The notes under the pieces were generated by a model. That model was not told where the DNA came from. It saw only the letters and a program-made list of their open reading frames with translations, and made no database searches. From Lathyrus oleraceus (Eukaryota; Streptophyta; Magnoliopsida; Fabales; Fabaceae), in NCBI RefSeq assembly GCF_024323335.1, contig NC_066579.1, positions 354,585,400 to 354,649,399 on the forward strand: a DNA stretch of 64,000 nt. The letters run 5' to 3'. Numbering within the stretch: the first letter of the stretch is position 1; every line of letters begins with the position of its first letter. Of this stretch, positions 34,601 through 46,206 are shown piece by piece. The translations under genes and the position numbers were made by a program.

Positions 34601-34976
34601 TTCCCAGAACGTCTTCGTCTTCACTGAGCAGAGAGAACAAATCCTCTTGTCTGTCAACAATCGGAACAGGATTGCGGGCCGGAGCACGGACTACTCTGGC
34701 ATTAGCGGCATCTGGAACAATAGGTTGACCGTTGATTCGAATACCCCCTAACTCATCACCTACAGCATAGTTGTTGACGGGTACAGCAGCAGCAATATTG
34801 TTATCATCGACTGGGCCTCCCTCTGGCGGAGCATGGTTGATCGGTGGATTTGCAGCCTCTTGTCTCTGAACCATAGCTCGAAGTTCTTCTTGACCTTGCG
34901 CAACCCCTTGCATCATATTCATAAACTGGGCCATGCTTGCCTTCATCTCAGCTAACTCAGCTTGAAATTGATCCAT
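31635..34976 (-). CDS. gag: Ogre gag-protease polyprotein (1113 aa)
   Basis: ATG at 34976, stop TAA at 31635, no internal break. Residues about 1-45 form a Gln/Met-rich helical start. About 165-330 is the retrotransposon gag (capsid) region, with SLDWYMEL and FKEYAQRWRELA motifs. A Gln-rich stretch lies at about 389-407. A zinc-knuckle-like CDFHSGAPGHHTEKC (Cys462, His465, His471, Cys476; CHHC rather than the usual CCHC) follows, then a long linker. The aspartic protease is at about 820-950, with DTGSS (Asp855) and LLGRPW (926-931). The protein forms the particle and cleaves the polyprotein. The stop overlaps the proposed 5' splice site, so splicing decides whether pol is added. Confidence 0.95.
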   Translation of the reverse strand: MDQFQAELAEMKASMAQFMNMMQGVAQGQEELRAMVQRQEAANPPINHAPPEGGPVDDNNIAAAVPVNNYAVGDELGGIRINGQPIVPDAANARVVRAPARNPVPIVDRQEDLFSLLSEDEDVLGRVNERDRKVEALAEKIRAMESQNSLGFDVTNMGLVEGLRIPHKFKAPSFDKYNGTSCPRTHVQAYYRKISAYTDDEKMWMYFFQDSLSGASLDWYMELKRDSIRCWRDLGEAFLRQYKHNMDMAPSRTQLQSLCQKSNESFKEYAQRWRELAARVQPPMLERELTDMFIGTLQGVFMDRMGSCPFGSFSDVVICGERTESLIKAGRIHDAGSSSSLKKPFSGAPRRREGETNAVQHRGSVYRTNANRDQYRPVAAVTIPAPQPRQQQQPRVQQPQQQQQQQRPYQPRQKLQADRRFDPLPMSYTELLPELLKLGMIELRTMAPPTVLPPGYDANVRCDFHSGAPGHHTEKCRALQHKVQDLIDAKAINFAPVPNVVNNPMPQHGGHRVNNIEGKEAEDLVVNVDDVQTSLLVVKCHLLKGGVYPGCDENCLGCAESENGCDQLRTGIQGMMDEGCLQFSRAVKDRGTASTITIYFKPSEERGQRIVSAPAANGTPVTIPVPVTISVPATIVAPGRRTVENSKAVPWKYDNAHRSYRRAESQTRPVNQTPVTIGLPNRVPATVGPAVDNVGGPGGFTRSGRLFAPQPLRDNNAEALARAKGKQAVVEEEPVQKEAPEGSFEKDVEEFMKIIKKSDYKIVDQLNQTPSKISILSLLMCSEAHRNALLKMLNLAYVPQEISVNQLEGVMANVSARHGVGFTNLDLPPEGRNHNKALHITMECKGAVLSHVLVDTGSSLNVLPKQILRKIDAEGFVLNPSDLIVRAFDGSKRSVCGEVTLPVKIGPEVFDIIFYVMDIQPAYSCLLGRPWIHAAGAVSSTLHQKLKYVWNGQIVTVCGEEEILVSHLSSFKYVEVDGEIHETLCQAFETVALEKVAYAEQRKPGASITSYKQAKEVVDSGKAEGWGKMVDLPVKEDKFGVGYEPLRAEQNGQAGPSTFTSAGLMNHGDVSATGSEDCDSDRDLDNWVRPCAPGGSINNWTAEEVVQVTLLTE

Positions 34977-35609
34977 ACTTCTCTGTTGATTCAGTCTTGT
35001 TGAGTAGCGGTGCGGACGTTGATCAGCTATCCTGCCTGAACAGGAACCAAGAGTGAGAAGTCACGATCAAGAACACCTGTTATGCAAAATGATATGAGTA
35101 TGATGCTAATGATGCGTATGATGCACATGATATGCTCATTTCTCAGGCATTCAAAGAGCCTGACCCATTCTGAAAAGATGGCAACCTGCAGCAACAAGAG
35201 AACAAAACAGATACAAGGAAATGCTGACATCCTTATACATACATAAGGGTAAAAAGGCATACAACCAATGTCAACAGAATATCTGAATAAACAACGTACA
35301 AAGAAAAAGAATCCCATCCAACAAGCCTGGAGGTGATTCTTAACAAAAGATCCAAGAGATGGCCTACACGCAAACGAATCCCATCCAACAAGCCTGGAGG
35401 TGATTCTCAACAAAATACAATCAGAGATACGAATTAAGACAGACGGTCTTCTGGAATGAGGGTCTTCAGGTAATGGCACTGGTCTATCAACAGTGAGCAT
35501 TCTGAGCATTCTGGTAGAGGGGTAATCTTCTCCTTCAACTGTCTTCTAAGCTCTAAGACTTCTCCTCCAAGATGGTTCTCTGATGCCTGTCTCAAGTCTA
35601 CTTCCTTCT
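34977..35609 (-). other. ORF1-gag spacer with a 63-bp-spaced direct repeat
   Basis: About 630 bp between the ORF1 stop and the gag ATG. AATCCCATCCAACAAGCCTG occurs at 35311 and 35374 with GAGGTGATTCT following each time. A minus-strand frame at 35509-35027 spans it but includes the repeat and lacks similarity to the old Ogre copy, so I do not call it a gene. Confidence 0.6.
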
Positions 35610-37073
35610 TCAACTGGATGTCTTTATCTCTAGTTGCTTCTCCAAGTCTCTGATCTTCTTCTGATAACTGGCCTCAACCCTCTGCAGCCTCAAGCGCTCC
35701 CGGTGTTCTGCATCTAACATACTCTCCACCTCCTCGTAGGATCTCTTCTTGCTTCTCAGTCTGCTAGCATCTTCTCCTTGCACTTCCCTGAGTTGATGGG
35801 CCAAGTGCAGCTTATCAGCTTTGGCTTTGTACAGCTCCATATGGGTGTCTTGCTCCTTCTCTCTCAAACGACGATTCTCCATCAGGGCTTGCTTATAGTG
35901 CTCAGCAGGCACACTATCAGCAAGAACCAAAGGTGGTTGCTCCTGCAACGGCTCCATCCTATCGTAGGGTAACAACAAAGTTTCTACTCTCTTCTTGACC
36001 CAATCAGTGTAATCGGGCATGGCTATGGCAAACTTCTTCCCTAAGACGGATCCATCCTTCACACCAATAGACTTCCAAGCTCTTCCGATCTCCCCCAACC
36101 TGACAGGGTCACTCTGCTTCTCAAAATACACGCTCTCAGCTATCTCAGCTTCAAGTGGTCTTCCCCTCATCACAAACCCCAACTGGCGAAGAGAAAGGAC
36201 CGGGTTGTAATTGATGCAACCTCTGGTCCCTACGAGTGGCACATTACGGAATCCTCCACAGCTCATAATGACGTTACGCACATCCATCCGGTACGATTGC
36301 CACCTGATATCATAGGAGGTAAGAGACATAACCCTCTGAGTCCACTTCAGGGTGCTCTGGGTATCCACAAATGGTCCACTGGCTGGCAGAAGAGACATGA
36401 ACCATTTGAATAGGAGAGGTAGACAGCACCTGATGGCCCCACCCTTACCATGCCTACTGTGAATAGCATAGTAAGTGTCAGCTAATAGAGTAGGAACTGG
36501 ATTTCTTCCAATGAAAATACTGACTGCAGCATAGTCAACAAAATTGGGCATACTCGGAAACAAGACGATCCCATATATCATGACGGCCAACTGAGCATGA
36601 AAGGCTTCCCAACTCCCCTTCTCTGCTTCTTCTCTAGCTACCCTCAACAGAAATTTCAAAGGCAATCCTACAACATCCCCACTGGACTTCCAACTATTAC
36701 TGACTTCCTTGATACCCAAGTGGAGAGCTCTGGCAATCAATCTAAAGTCAACCTCCTTTGGGACGTCTAAGAAGGGAGTCTGGTGCTGAACTGGGATACT
36801 CAACATGATAGAATACTCCTCGAGAGTCGGTGCTAACTGGTAATCCTGGAAAGTGAAGCATCTGAGCTCTGGATCATAAAACTGTAGTAGCGTCTGCAGA
36901 GGCACTGGATCTACTACCGTCTTCAATACTGTCAAGATGTCTCCATACCGCCCAACAAAACTCTTCAATCGGTCGTCTGTCACAAAGCTACCCAACTCAA
37001 TCAGTGAAGTCAGCGGCTCACGGTGGAAACTGTAGGAACAGGTCTTTCGCTTTGGCTCTGGGACTGTTGCCAT
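35610..37073 (-). CDS. Ogre ORF1 protein (487 aa), function unknown
   Basis: Start chosen at ATG 37073. The frame is open to 37121, but the homologous ORF1 of the old Ogre begins at an equivalent ATG (52186), and both share a K-K/R-x-YSF-type start. The N-terminal two thirds are a globular domain with FYDPELRCFTFQDYQLAPTL and EEYSIMLSIPV, matching FTFPDYQLVPTLEDYAHLLG in the old copy. It resembles the DUF7745 / plant-mobile-domain-like proteins annotated in legumes (from memory, not searched). The last ~110 residues are charged and heptad-like, a probable coiled coil. ORF1 upstream of gag is a hallmark of Ogre; its role is not known. The frame is intact. Confidence 0.85.
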   Translation of the reverse strand: MATVPEPKRKTCSYSFHREPLTSLIELGSFVTDDRLKSFVGRYGDILTVLKTVVDPVPLQTLLQFYDPELRCFTFQDYQLAPTLEEYSIMLSIPVQHQTPFLDVPKEVDFRLIARALHLGIKEVSNSWKSSGDVVGLPLKFLLRVAREEAEKGSWEAFHAQLAVMIYGIVLFPSMPNFVDYAAVSIFIGRNPVPTLLADTYYAIHSRHGKGGAIRCCLPLLFKWFMSLLPASGPFVDTQSTLKWTQRVMSLTSYDIRWQSYRMDVRNVIMSCGGFRNVPLVGTRGCINYNPVLSLRQLGFVMRGRPLEAEIAESVYFEKQSDPVRLGEIGRAWKSIGVKDGSVLGKKFAIAMPDYTDWVKKRVETLLLPYDRMEPLQEQPPLVLADSVPAEHYKQALMENRRLREKEQDTHMELYKAKADKLHLAHQLREVQGEDASRLRSKKRSYEEVESMLDAEHRERLRLQRVEASYQKKIRDLEKQLEIKTSS

Positions 37074-37877
37074 CTCTATCAGTGAACAAGCTCCGGAATG
37101 TACCTGAGAAATGATATGCATGCAGGGATTAGTTTTTTTTCTTTTTTTTTCTTTTGATTTTTTTTTTTATATATATTTTTTTCAATGCGTTTCTTTTGAA
37201 AAATAAATATGCTATGATGCACATTATGCAGACACGGCTGGCTGGTTGTGCAATCTCTGATCACTAGGTCGAAGCTTCAGTCAAAATTTGAACATAAATC
37301 CCACTTAAGGTTAACTGAACACTGTCTGAACACAAAGTCACCATCAGAATCAAGTCACCAACAGAACCGAGTCACCAACGGTACCTGTAATGAAACAAAC
37401 CCTTCCCCACTCACGGGTGTAGTCTAGGCCAGGGTAAAGTCGAGAGAAACGCAGCATAGATAACCTTTCGCAGAATACTGTCATATACACACCCGAAGTA
37501 TGTAACGACAGCATCCCACCAGGGTCTGAACTGCTCGTGATATCAATGTTCCGCTAAGTGGCGCCATACCACCCGCTTCCCATGAATCACTCTATTCCTA
37601 GGTATCCTAGATTGCACTCATGGTCTGGGTATTGGACCTTTTACCTCAACTGACTCTTCCCCCCACACAGAGAGAAACAAACAACCAGCCAGGTGAACAG
37701 ATGAATAAATGCAAACATTAATGCAAACATAAATGCAAACAATAGACAATGAATGCAAACAGTAAATAATGAATGCAATAAATAAACACAGCACAAAGCA
37801 ACCAAAACCCTAACCTAGAGAGCGCTAGGAGAGACTCGCTCAGGGAAGACGGACCAGCACAGGTCAACTTCTCTATG
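37074..37877 (-). other. 5' leader of young Ogre
   Basis: About 800 bp between primer site and ORF1, no gene. Near ORF1 the plus strand is T-rich (37131-37182, A-rich in sense RNA). At 37707-37785 AATGCAAACA recurs four or five times at short spacing. A T-rich tract with TTTCTCAG on the minus strand just upstream of ORF1 (near 37107) could be a splice acceptor, but no partner is evident. Confidence 0.6.
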
Positions 37878-37895
37878 TCCCCAGCAGAGTCGCCA
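37878..37895 (-). other. Primer binding site of young Ogre
   Basis: The minus strand reads TGGCGACTCTGCTGGGGA, 2 bp after the 5' LTR end (37898). It would pair with the last 18 nt of a tRNA ending in CCA; tRNA-Arg in described Ogre elements. Confidence 0.9.
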
Positions 37896-37897
37896 GC

Positions 37898-40800
37898 TGT
37901 CGCATCGCGCGAAAAACCGGCGGGAAAAGAAAGAACAACAGAGCCGCCACCGTGCGTTATTTATCCCAAAAGAGGGAAAGGAAACGCTCGAAGTAAACCT
38001 AGGAAAGAACATGGTCTCGCGACCAAAGAGAATGGGTTCGGGAGTCGGTTATGCGAAGGGAAGGTATTAGCACCCCTACGCATCCGTAGTACTCTACGGG
38101 ATCCACGCACAAAAGGAAGGAATATGGTTGCTAAACACTGCTTAAATACTCACACACACTGGCTGAAAGAGACAAAAGAAACTGACTGAAACTGACTCGG
38201 CAGGACATCGTATCCTGGGCCTACTTAGTCTATCAGGCATAGACATCAGAGTCGAAGTAGTTCGGACTGGGGAAACGACACATGCTCGCTAGGATATCGC
38301 ATCCTATGCATACGTATCTTCTCGGACGAGAGAAGAATCAGAGCATTCGTAGCTCGGCTGACACGCACACAAATAAAACAAGACACAGGCAAACGTGGAG
38401 CCCGACTGCCAATCACTGGACTTATATCAGCATCCGAACCAAAACGCACACAAGAAGGCAAACATGGAGCCCAAATGCCAATCACTGGACTTACATTAGC
38501 ATCCGAACCAAACACACGCACACTGGAACCCAAATGCCACTCGATGGACTTACATCAGCTTCCAAGCACACAACGACACAACAAGTTAATAGGGAGTCGG
38601 GGACTCGAGCCTATAACTGTCAAGCACACACTGAAACAAACAGGCAACGGATTGCTAAGGAGTCAGGCACTCGAGCCTAGCAACTGTCAGACAACACACA
38701 CAAAAAAGAAAAAAAAGGGCGCCCGGAGAGATCAGCTCAATCTCCTGCCTACATACTTCATCTGGTATGAAGATCAGGGCGATGTAGTTCCCCTACGCAG
38801 GGACAAAGGATCTAGCCTAACCAGATAACAGAGGGAGACACAACTAGGGAGACTACGACTCGAGCCTAGATGTTATCATGCAGATCAACCCTAAGTTAAG
38901 GTTTCTAGCTAAATGGCACAAGGGCCAACCTATCCTAAGTATGGCTCACACAGGAAGCAAGCCACACACACTTAACTTGCACAGGAAGCAAGCCAAGCAA
39001 AACCTAACTTGCACAGGAAGCAAGTCTAAACTAATCCTAACTTGCACAGGAAGCAAGTCAAACAATCCTATCTTGCACAGGAAGCAAGTCAAACAATCCT
39101 ATCTTGCACAGGAAGCAAGTCAAACAATCCTACAAGCACAGATAGCACACGCTATACACAAACAAGTGGCTCAAACAAGGGTTAGGTTTTAGTCAAGGGG
39201 TCATATCAACCTCGACAAACAAACCTCTGGAACTGGGTGAATGTTGCTCTTAACCTTGCCATTGAGGGGCTAAGGTGAAGCAGATGAAAGGATGAAGTGA
39301 GGATGAGACCTCACAGCTCTTATCCCTGGCCTGGGAGAGCTCAAGACAAGAATGTGTGGGTTCAGAAAGTGGGAACCCTTCTACACATTTAAGACTGACT
39401 CAACTGTACAGTTGTACAAGATCTTGGGTTTGTATCTGCAATGCATCAACACAGTGGTGTGAGCAAGGCAGATGACACACTGAATAGTGGGGGATAGATT
39501 GCATATCCCTACCTTCCACCAATTGCCTCTTCACTTAGGAGGTCTTTGACTCTATGCAGGGACAAAAGTAAACATCCACAAACATTGCCTCTTAAGGAGG
39601 ACTTCAGACAGTTGCCTGGCCAAGTAACAGACCAGGTCTTCCAGACTACATGAAGTAAAGGAGGCATACCTCAATGCAAATTGCTTATACAAGCAAAGCA
39701 AAGCAAAAAGTTCACAAGGAACTAAGCAACTAAAGCACCTGAAACAGTCAAGCAGATGTTAGTATGCAACTTCAAACAAAACAAACAGAAACAGAAACCA
39801 ACAGTCAATTGGAGGCACATGGATGTGCAAGGCACAAGGCTTATGGCATGTGAGCCAAGCCACCTACAAAACAAAGAGGTTAGGCAATGATACTTGGGTA
39901 AGCTCAATCAAAAGAATTGGTCTTAATGGCCATTTGATGGTCAACCTGAAATCACAAGCTCAAAGGTGAGTAATAGGACCACTAGGGCAAGCCTAGGGTC
40001 AAAAGTGAATGAGAAAGTCCAAACAGCAAGGGGCAAGTATCCAAAATCATGTTCAAACCATTAGGAAACACAACCAATTAGATTCACACTCATATCAATC
40101 ACTATCATCATTTCATGAACCATTTAGGTCAAAACATGGCAAACAGAAGCTCATAGAAGTCAACAGAAAGACTTAACTCAAAAGCAATCTAAACATTTTC
40201 CAAAAATCACCAAATAAATCATGATCAAACCTAACACATAGCATGGTAAGCATGTCAAATTTCATCCCATTTGGGCAAGTGGAAGGCAGTCAATGAAAAT
40301 CAGAAAGTCAAAGCCAATTTGAACATGCCCAAAGAAGTCAACCAAACATGCATCAACTTAGAAAAATCATAAGTCAAGAATGGTGTATGATAAATGAATG
40401 GGACTAAAGCCATGGCAAAGATGAGGATGTCTAGTTATCTCATGTAAACTTTCATGTCCATCCAATAAAGTATGAGAATTTCACAAATGAAATGGGAACA
40501 TGTGTCACACAAAGTCAATATTTGACTAGGCAGGAAGGAAAAATCTCAAACAAATGGAAAATTGTTCAAATAAATCCAAGAAAATTCACAAGTAAACTAG
40601 ACATACAAGAGTAGGTTCATGCAAAAAATCAGATCCATTGGAGGTCAAGAAGCATGGTATCAAAAATCATGAAGTTGGACATCAATGGTGTGACACAAAT
40701 TGTCACACCCTAATTCAAAAAATCATAACTCCCAAACCACAAATGATAAATTCACAAACTCTACACCAAAATCACCATGAGTGTGTCTAGTTTAAGCACA

Positions 40801-43800
40801 AAAAATTTGGGAGCCATTGGATACATTTTCATCATTTCACAAATGATTTGGCAAAGTGTACAAAATTTGGTCACATGTCATAAACCCTAAGGCCATTTAA
40901 AAACCATCCATCCAAAAATTCTGGAAAAATAATGATAAAAAGTAGAGATCATGATGAACACAACACAAAAAATCCCATTCAATTTGGATCAAAAATGAGC
41001 AAGTTGTGAATTTTGGAAGATTGATGAAGTTATTGAAGAAATTAATTGAATTTATATGGAGAAAATGGCATTTTGGTAAATAACCCAGTCACTTATCAAA
41101 ACGACCGTGTTTTGGTCCAGAAAATGAAATGTTTTGATTGGCTGGAGGGAGAAAAGTCATGCACACGAAAATGGACCAAAATCTGGGCAAATTGGGATTA
41201 GGGTTCTTATCCAAAAATTGTGATTTCTCAATTCTTCCCAAAAATGTCAATTGAGCACATCATTGTAAACATCAAACACCATACAACAACAATCCAAACC
41301 CTAATTTCATCAATTTGAACTATACAACAAGAAATCACAAGAAACATTTTCAAACATCAAACTTTATCTCATCATTTCTTCATGGACAGGCAATCATTTT
41401 CAAAAAAGAAAACAACATGATACTCAGCATTGAAAAGACTATTCAGAACATGTAACAATTTTAGAAATGGTGGAAGTTGAAAACTTACCAATTTGGAGGG
41501 CAGTCTGTGTTCTTGGTATTGTTTTGTGATGCCTTGCCAAAACAGATGTGCCTTCAGCTTGCCAATGATGGATAATGATGATGGTATGGCTCAAGACATC
41601 TTGGAAGTGCTTAGATCATGGACTGTCCAAGTTGAAAAATGCAAAGATGGATTTTTAGAGAATGAGATGAAATTGGCTGTTGGTGTTGCTGCTACTTTCA
41701 AAATGGTGACTGGACTAGGAAGGTGCAAAGGCCAGGTTTGGTGCTTTTCAGTTTTGACAGGTTTTGCAAGTGAGGTGAGTTTTTGTTGGTTAGGTTATTT
41801 TGAGGAATGGCCAAGAATTGGTGGTGAATGTAGTGGCTAGGTGCTGCTGGCAGTTGGTTTTATGACAGGTGTGTTTTGGACATGGCCAAAGAAATGCTTG
41901 CTGCAGTGTTATGCTGTGACAGGTTTTGAAAAAATGCAAGTGGCCAAGTTATGACACACAAGGCAAGGCAAAGTTGAAAATGAGGGAGGGTGTGTATTTG
42001 GTTGTATTGGCAAGGCAATGGTGATGCAAAACAAGGGTTGTCACTTGGATGCTTTCTTGACAGGAGATTTGAAATACCAAGATGTAGTCTTCAGCACCAT
42101 GTTCTTTTTCTGCTGTGTTGTTTTTATGCCATGGTGTTTTTGACAGATAAATTCAAATGCTAACAGCAGGGGTTTTTTCTTTTTGATCTCAGCAGCCTCT
42201 TTTCATTTGCCTTGGCCAAGTGATTTTGTAGTTTCTGCTGGTACTTCCAAAATGGTGACAGGTTTGTGCAAATGGCAAAGTGGTGCAAAGGCCAGGTTTT
42301 GAAAGTGTGGAAACTGAAGATTGCTTGGTGGTGACTTTATGGTGTGGCAGGGTTTGTGAAATGCCAAGCAAAATGGCCAGGTGAAACAAGATTTTCTGTT
42401 GCAGAGTTGGTGGTTATTTGTTTCTCATAGCAGAAAAAATGGTGAAGGATCATGTGCAAGGCAAATCAAGGGCAGTTAGCAAGTTTCTTTGAGGAATGGC
42501 CAAGAGTGTCTGTAGTTGGTCTTGGTTTGCTCATAACAGAAAATGAGGAGAGGGTCTGATGGTTAGGTCATAGCCAAGTTTTTGTTGACAGCCAGTTTGA
42601 AGAATGCCAAGGCCAAGTGAGAGCAGGGTGAAATCAAACCTCCTGCTGCAGTGTTATGACAGGGTTCTTCAATGAAGGTTGCTGCAAGGTTTCAACAGGG
42701 TCAATTGGATTGTGAAAGCATGGCAAGTTAAGTTTTGAATAGGCAAAGCAAATAGGTTTTAGAATGCTATTTAGGTTCAGCATGAGTGAATGAGGAGGGG
42801 GTTCGATGTTAGGTCATGTTGGTTTGGTGGCTAATGGTTTTTTGACAGAAGAAGAAAGTAGATGCAAAATGCTAGTTTTTTTGCTTTTGTTGCAAAGCCT
42901 TTTGAATCAGCCTGCCCTTGCCTCATTTTCCTTGGCCAAGTGATTTTGTGGTTTTTTGCTGCCAATGCTGTCCCTGCTGCTACCAGTCTCATGACAGGAA
43001 GTACCCCTACCATATGTTGTTGAGTGCTGCTGTTGCTGTCCTTTTGTTGACAGAAAATCCTGAATTCTGCTGCATTAACTATAGCATGGCATGGTTATTC
43101 TTTGATTTATACAGCAAGGTGTGGTCTTGGACTGCTGCAGCAGGCTTTCCATTGTCCTATGTGTGTGTATGACAGAAAAAATGGCTCAAAATTCTGCTAT
43201 GTGAGAGTAGTACAAGGCAAGGTAAGAGGTATGGTTCATGAATTAGACATGTCCTTTTGCCAAAATTCAAATGAGCAAGCATGGCTAAGTGTACTATTGG
43301 TTATGGCTGCAGAATGTGTTTATAATTGACAGCAAAAATGATCAAGAATGCTGTAATGATGCTGGTACAAAGCATGGTTGTGGACAACAAGGACAAGCAT
43401 GGTGCAATGGTACTTTTCTTACAATTCAAACAACCAAACAAGATTCACATGTTCTGCATAATTTGACCTTGCAAACACCTTCTAAATGACATTTATGAGC
43501 TGTCCCAACTGGCCAAATGCTGAAAAAATGCTTGAGTCAAAAAGTCAACTCTTGGTCAAACTTACTTTAAATGAAAAAGGTCCAAAAATGCCATTTTGAT
43601 TGGTAAGGTTTTAGGTCATGAAATCTATATTTTTGGAAAGAGGATGAAAAATGTGGTTTGTAGGAAAAAACCCCACCAAATTTGGCCAAACGGTTTGGGA
43701 GATATGGCCCTTTGAAGTTCAAGATTTTTTGAAATCGATTCGATCATAACTTGCCAACCACACATGGGAATTGAGAGTTCTAGGACTTTTTGGAAATGGG

Positions 43801-44542
43801 AGAACAAGATCTTCAACTTTCATGTTGGGCAAAAATTCATTTGAGGCTTGTATCATGATGTAAGTTTGAGGATCAAAACTTTCCATTTATGGCAGGTTTC
43901 AGTTACAGGCCCAGTTTCCGTTTTGGGAAATTCATGATCTGGCTTCAAATTCTTCCATGATGGTGTTTGGCATGATGTATGATGACTATTTGGACATGAA
44001 TGAACTCCCACAAACCAATTCCAATCATCAAATCTCTGATTAAATGGACAATTGACCAACAGTTGACTATTAGGGTTTTTGTCTGATTATGCATTGACTG
44101 ATGAATTCCAAACCCTGATTCCTTGAGAACTTGACTTCAAATGATGTCCCAAGTGGCATGAACTCTTGATTATTGACCATGGTGCCCAAATTCCACAAGA
44201 ATGACCACCATCCACTGCTTTGACTGACAGTTGACTTTTCTAGGGTTTTTGACTGTCTGGGCATGAACTGCTGACCTCTGAGCCCTTAACCCTTGACCAA
44301 AATACTTCAAATAGACCTCCAAACCATGTGAACTTGTTGGACAAACCCCAAGGCCTTGATTCGATGAGAAATTCCTTTGCTTGCTTGATTGACTGATCAG
44401 GAGATTAGTTTGACCTAATTCTTGACTGCTTGCACTTGAGGCAACTGAGGAACAATGCAAATGCTATGCAATGGATCATGACATGCTATGACCTAATATG
44501 AAAATGTATGTATAATGATAGGTGCAAATTTGAGGTGCTACA
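37898..44542 (-). mobile_element. 5' LTR of young Ogre (6645 bp)
   Basis: Same length and nearly identical to 18523-25167. On the minus strand it starts TGTAGCACCTCAAATTTGC at 44542 and ends ...GCGCGATGCGACA at 37898, followed by the primer site. This LTR would drive transcription of the element. Confidence 0.95.
38084..38787 (-). other. Structured-RNA modules in R-U5 of young Ogre 5' LTR
   Basis: Identical to those in the 3' LTR: 38084-38099, 38221-38260, 38311-38351 and 38749-38787. In this LTR they would be at the 5' end of the genomic RNA, upstream of the primer site. Confidence 0.65.
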
Positions 44543-44547
44543 CCAGG
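44543..44547. repeat. Target-site duplication (right) of young Ogre
   Basis: CCAGG directly after the LTR end; matches 18518-18522. Confidence 0.9.
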
Positions 44548-46198
44548 TTCTGGCCCTTCTTCAAGCAATGGTTCATCACAATCTTTCATTTTCAAGTACA
44601 TAATCTCTTCATCGAGAAAATCATACTGCACTGACTGGTAATCTTCAATTGGTTGGTGAGCCAAATAGTCAGCCAAGACACTACCTTTAATTGCCTTCTG
44701 AGATCGATATTCAATATCATACTCTGATAACAACATCTGCCAACGGGAAATCCTCCCAGTTAAAGCAGGCTTCTCAAAAATATACTTGATTAGATCCATT
44801 TTGGATATCAACCAAGTGGTATGATTCAACATATATTGACGCAGATGCTTAGCAGCCCAACCCAATGCGCAACAAGTCCTCTCAAGCATAGAATACTGAG
44901 TCTCACAATCGGTGAACTTCTTACTAAGGTGGTAAATAGCACGTTCCTTCTCTCCAGTCTCATCTTGCTGACCAAGAACATAACCCATACTCTCTTCAAG
45001 CACAGTCAAATACATGATCAACGGTCTTCCTTCAACAGGAGGAGACAGAATCGGAGGCTCAAGCAGATACTCTTTGATACCATCAAAAGCTTTCTGGCAG
45101 TCTTCAGTCCAACCACAAGACTGATCTTTCCGTAGAAGCTTGAATATAGGCGCACATGTGGCAGTCATGTGTGAAATTAATCTTGAGATATAATTCAAGC
45201 GGCCGGGAAAACCTCTGACTTGTTTTTCAGTTTTGGGCACAAGCATTTTCTGTATTGCTTTGACCTTGGCAGGATCAACTTCAATACCCTTCTCGTTGAT
45301 AATAAATCCCAACAACTTACCAGAACGAACACCAAACGTACACTTATTGGGATTCAAGCGAAGTTTGTACTTCCTCAAACGTTGGAATAGCTTCAAAAAA
45401 TGCTCAACATGTTCCTCTTCATCAATGGATTTAGCAATCATATCATCAACATAGACTTCAATCTCTTTATGCATAATATCATGGAAAAGGGTAGTCATTT
45501 CCCTCTGGTAAGTTGCACCAGCATTCTTTAAACCGAAAGGCATCACTCTATAACAGAATGTTCCCTAGGGTGTAATGAATGTGGTCTTCTCCATATCCTC
45601 GGGTGCCATCTTGATCTGATTATATCCAAAAAATCCGTCCATAAACGAAAAGACTTTGAATTTAGATGTGTTGTCTACCAAAATATCAATCTGTGGCAGA
45701 GGGAAATCATCTTTTGGATTGGCTTTATTCAAATCTCTATAATCAACACACATGTGGACTTTTCCATATTTCTTTGGAACAGGTACAATATTAGCCACCC
45801 ACTGCGGATACTCAGCAGTAACAAGGAAACCGACATCAATCTACTTTTGCACTTCTTCTTTGATCTTCACTTCCATATCAGGATGAGTTCTCCTCAACTT
45901 TTGCTTGACTAGCGGGCATTCTGGTTTCAACGGTAATCTATGCTCCACAATCTCAGAATCCAAACCAGGAATGTCTTAAAAGGACCAAGCAAACACATTT
46001 GAATACTCTCGGAGAAGATCAATCAACCCCTTTTTAACTTCAGGACACAGTCGAGACCCAATCTTGACTTCCTACACATCATCCTCGAAACCCAAGTTGA
46101 CTAGCTCAATCTTCTCTTCGAATGGCTGAATGGATTTTTCTTCATGCTCAAGTAGACGAGACAATTCATCAGATACTTCTTCATCACTTTATTCCTCG

Positions 46199-46206
46199 GT
46201 CGCAAA
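46199..46206. repeat. Target-site duplication (left) of MITE
   Basis: GTCGCAAA, repeated at 46778-46785. Confidence 0.85.

Larger units (their letters stand above)
18523..44542 (-). mobile_element. Complete young Ogre (Ty3/gypsy, Tat lineage), 26,020 bp
   Basis: Full-length minus-strand element: 5' LTR 37898-44542, primer site 37878-37895, leader, ORF1 (37073-35610), gag-pro (34976-31639), intron (31638-31382), pol (31381-27904), 3' UTR, 3' LTR 18523-25167. The LTRs are both 6645 bp, with no indel and only three substitutions found by eye (near 21067, 23637 and 24819 against their partners). The target duplication CCAGG is perfect. All three genes are open. It lies inside the RNase H region of an older Ogre. 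Size, ORF1 upstream of gag, the intron and the dual RNase H fit the published Ogre group. Confidence 0.95.
44543..46206 (-). pseudogene. Old family-H Ogre pol: RT and first RNase H
   Basis: Frames 45798-45565 and 45546-44543 encode RT and first RNase H close to the young copy: VPVPKKYGKV, MDGFFGYNQ, YVDDM, then DEPLLEEGPEPG, where the young Ogre cuts in. Stops at about 45564 and 45840, and further left of 45980, break the frame, so the copy is dead. It resumes at 18522 on the far side of the young element. The MITE at 46207 interrupts the N-terminal part. Confidence 0.9.

Noticed and set aside
35027..35509. 160-aa minus-strand frame between ORF1 and gag
   Set aside because: Contains a direct repeat, has no counterpart in the old Ogre and no recognised domain; treated as spacer.
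37131..37182. T-rich tract as polypurine tract or poly(A) tail of a LINE/SINE
   Set aside because: It lies in the 5' leader, has no target duplication or retroposon body next to it, and is far from the 3' LTR.
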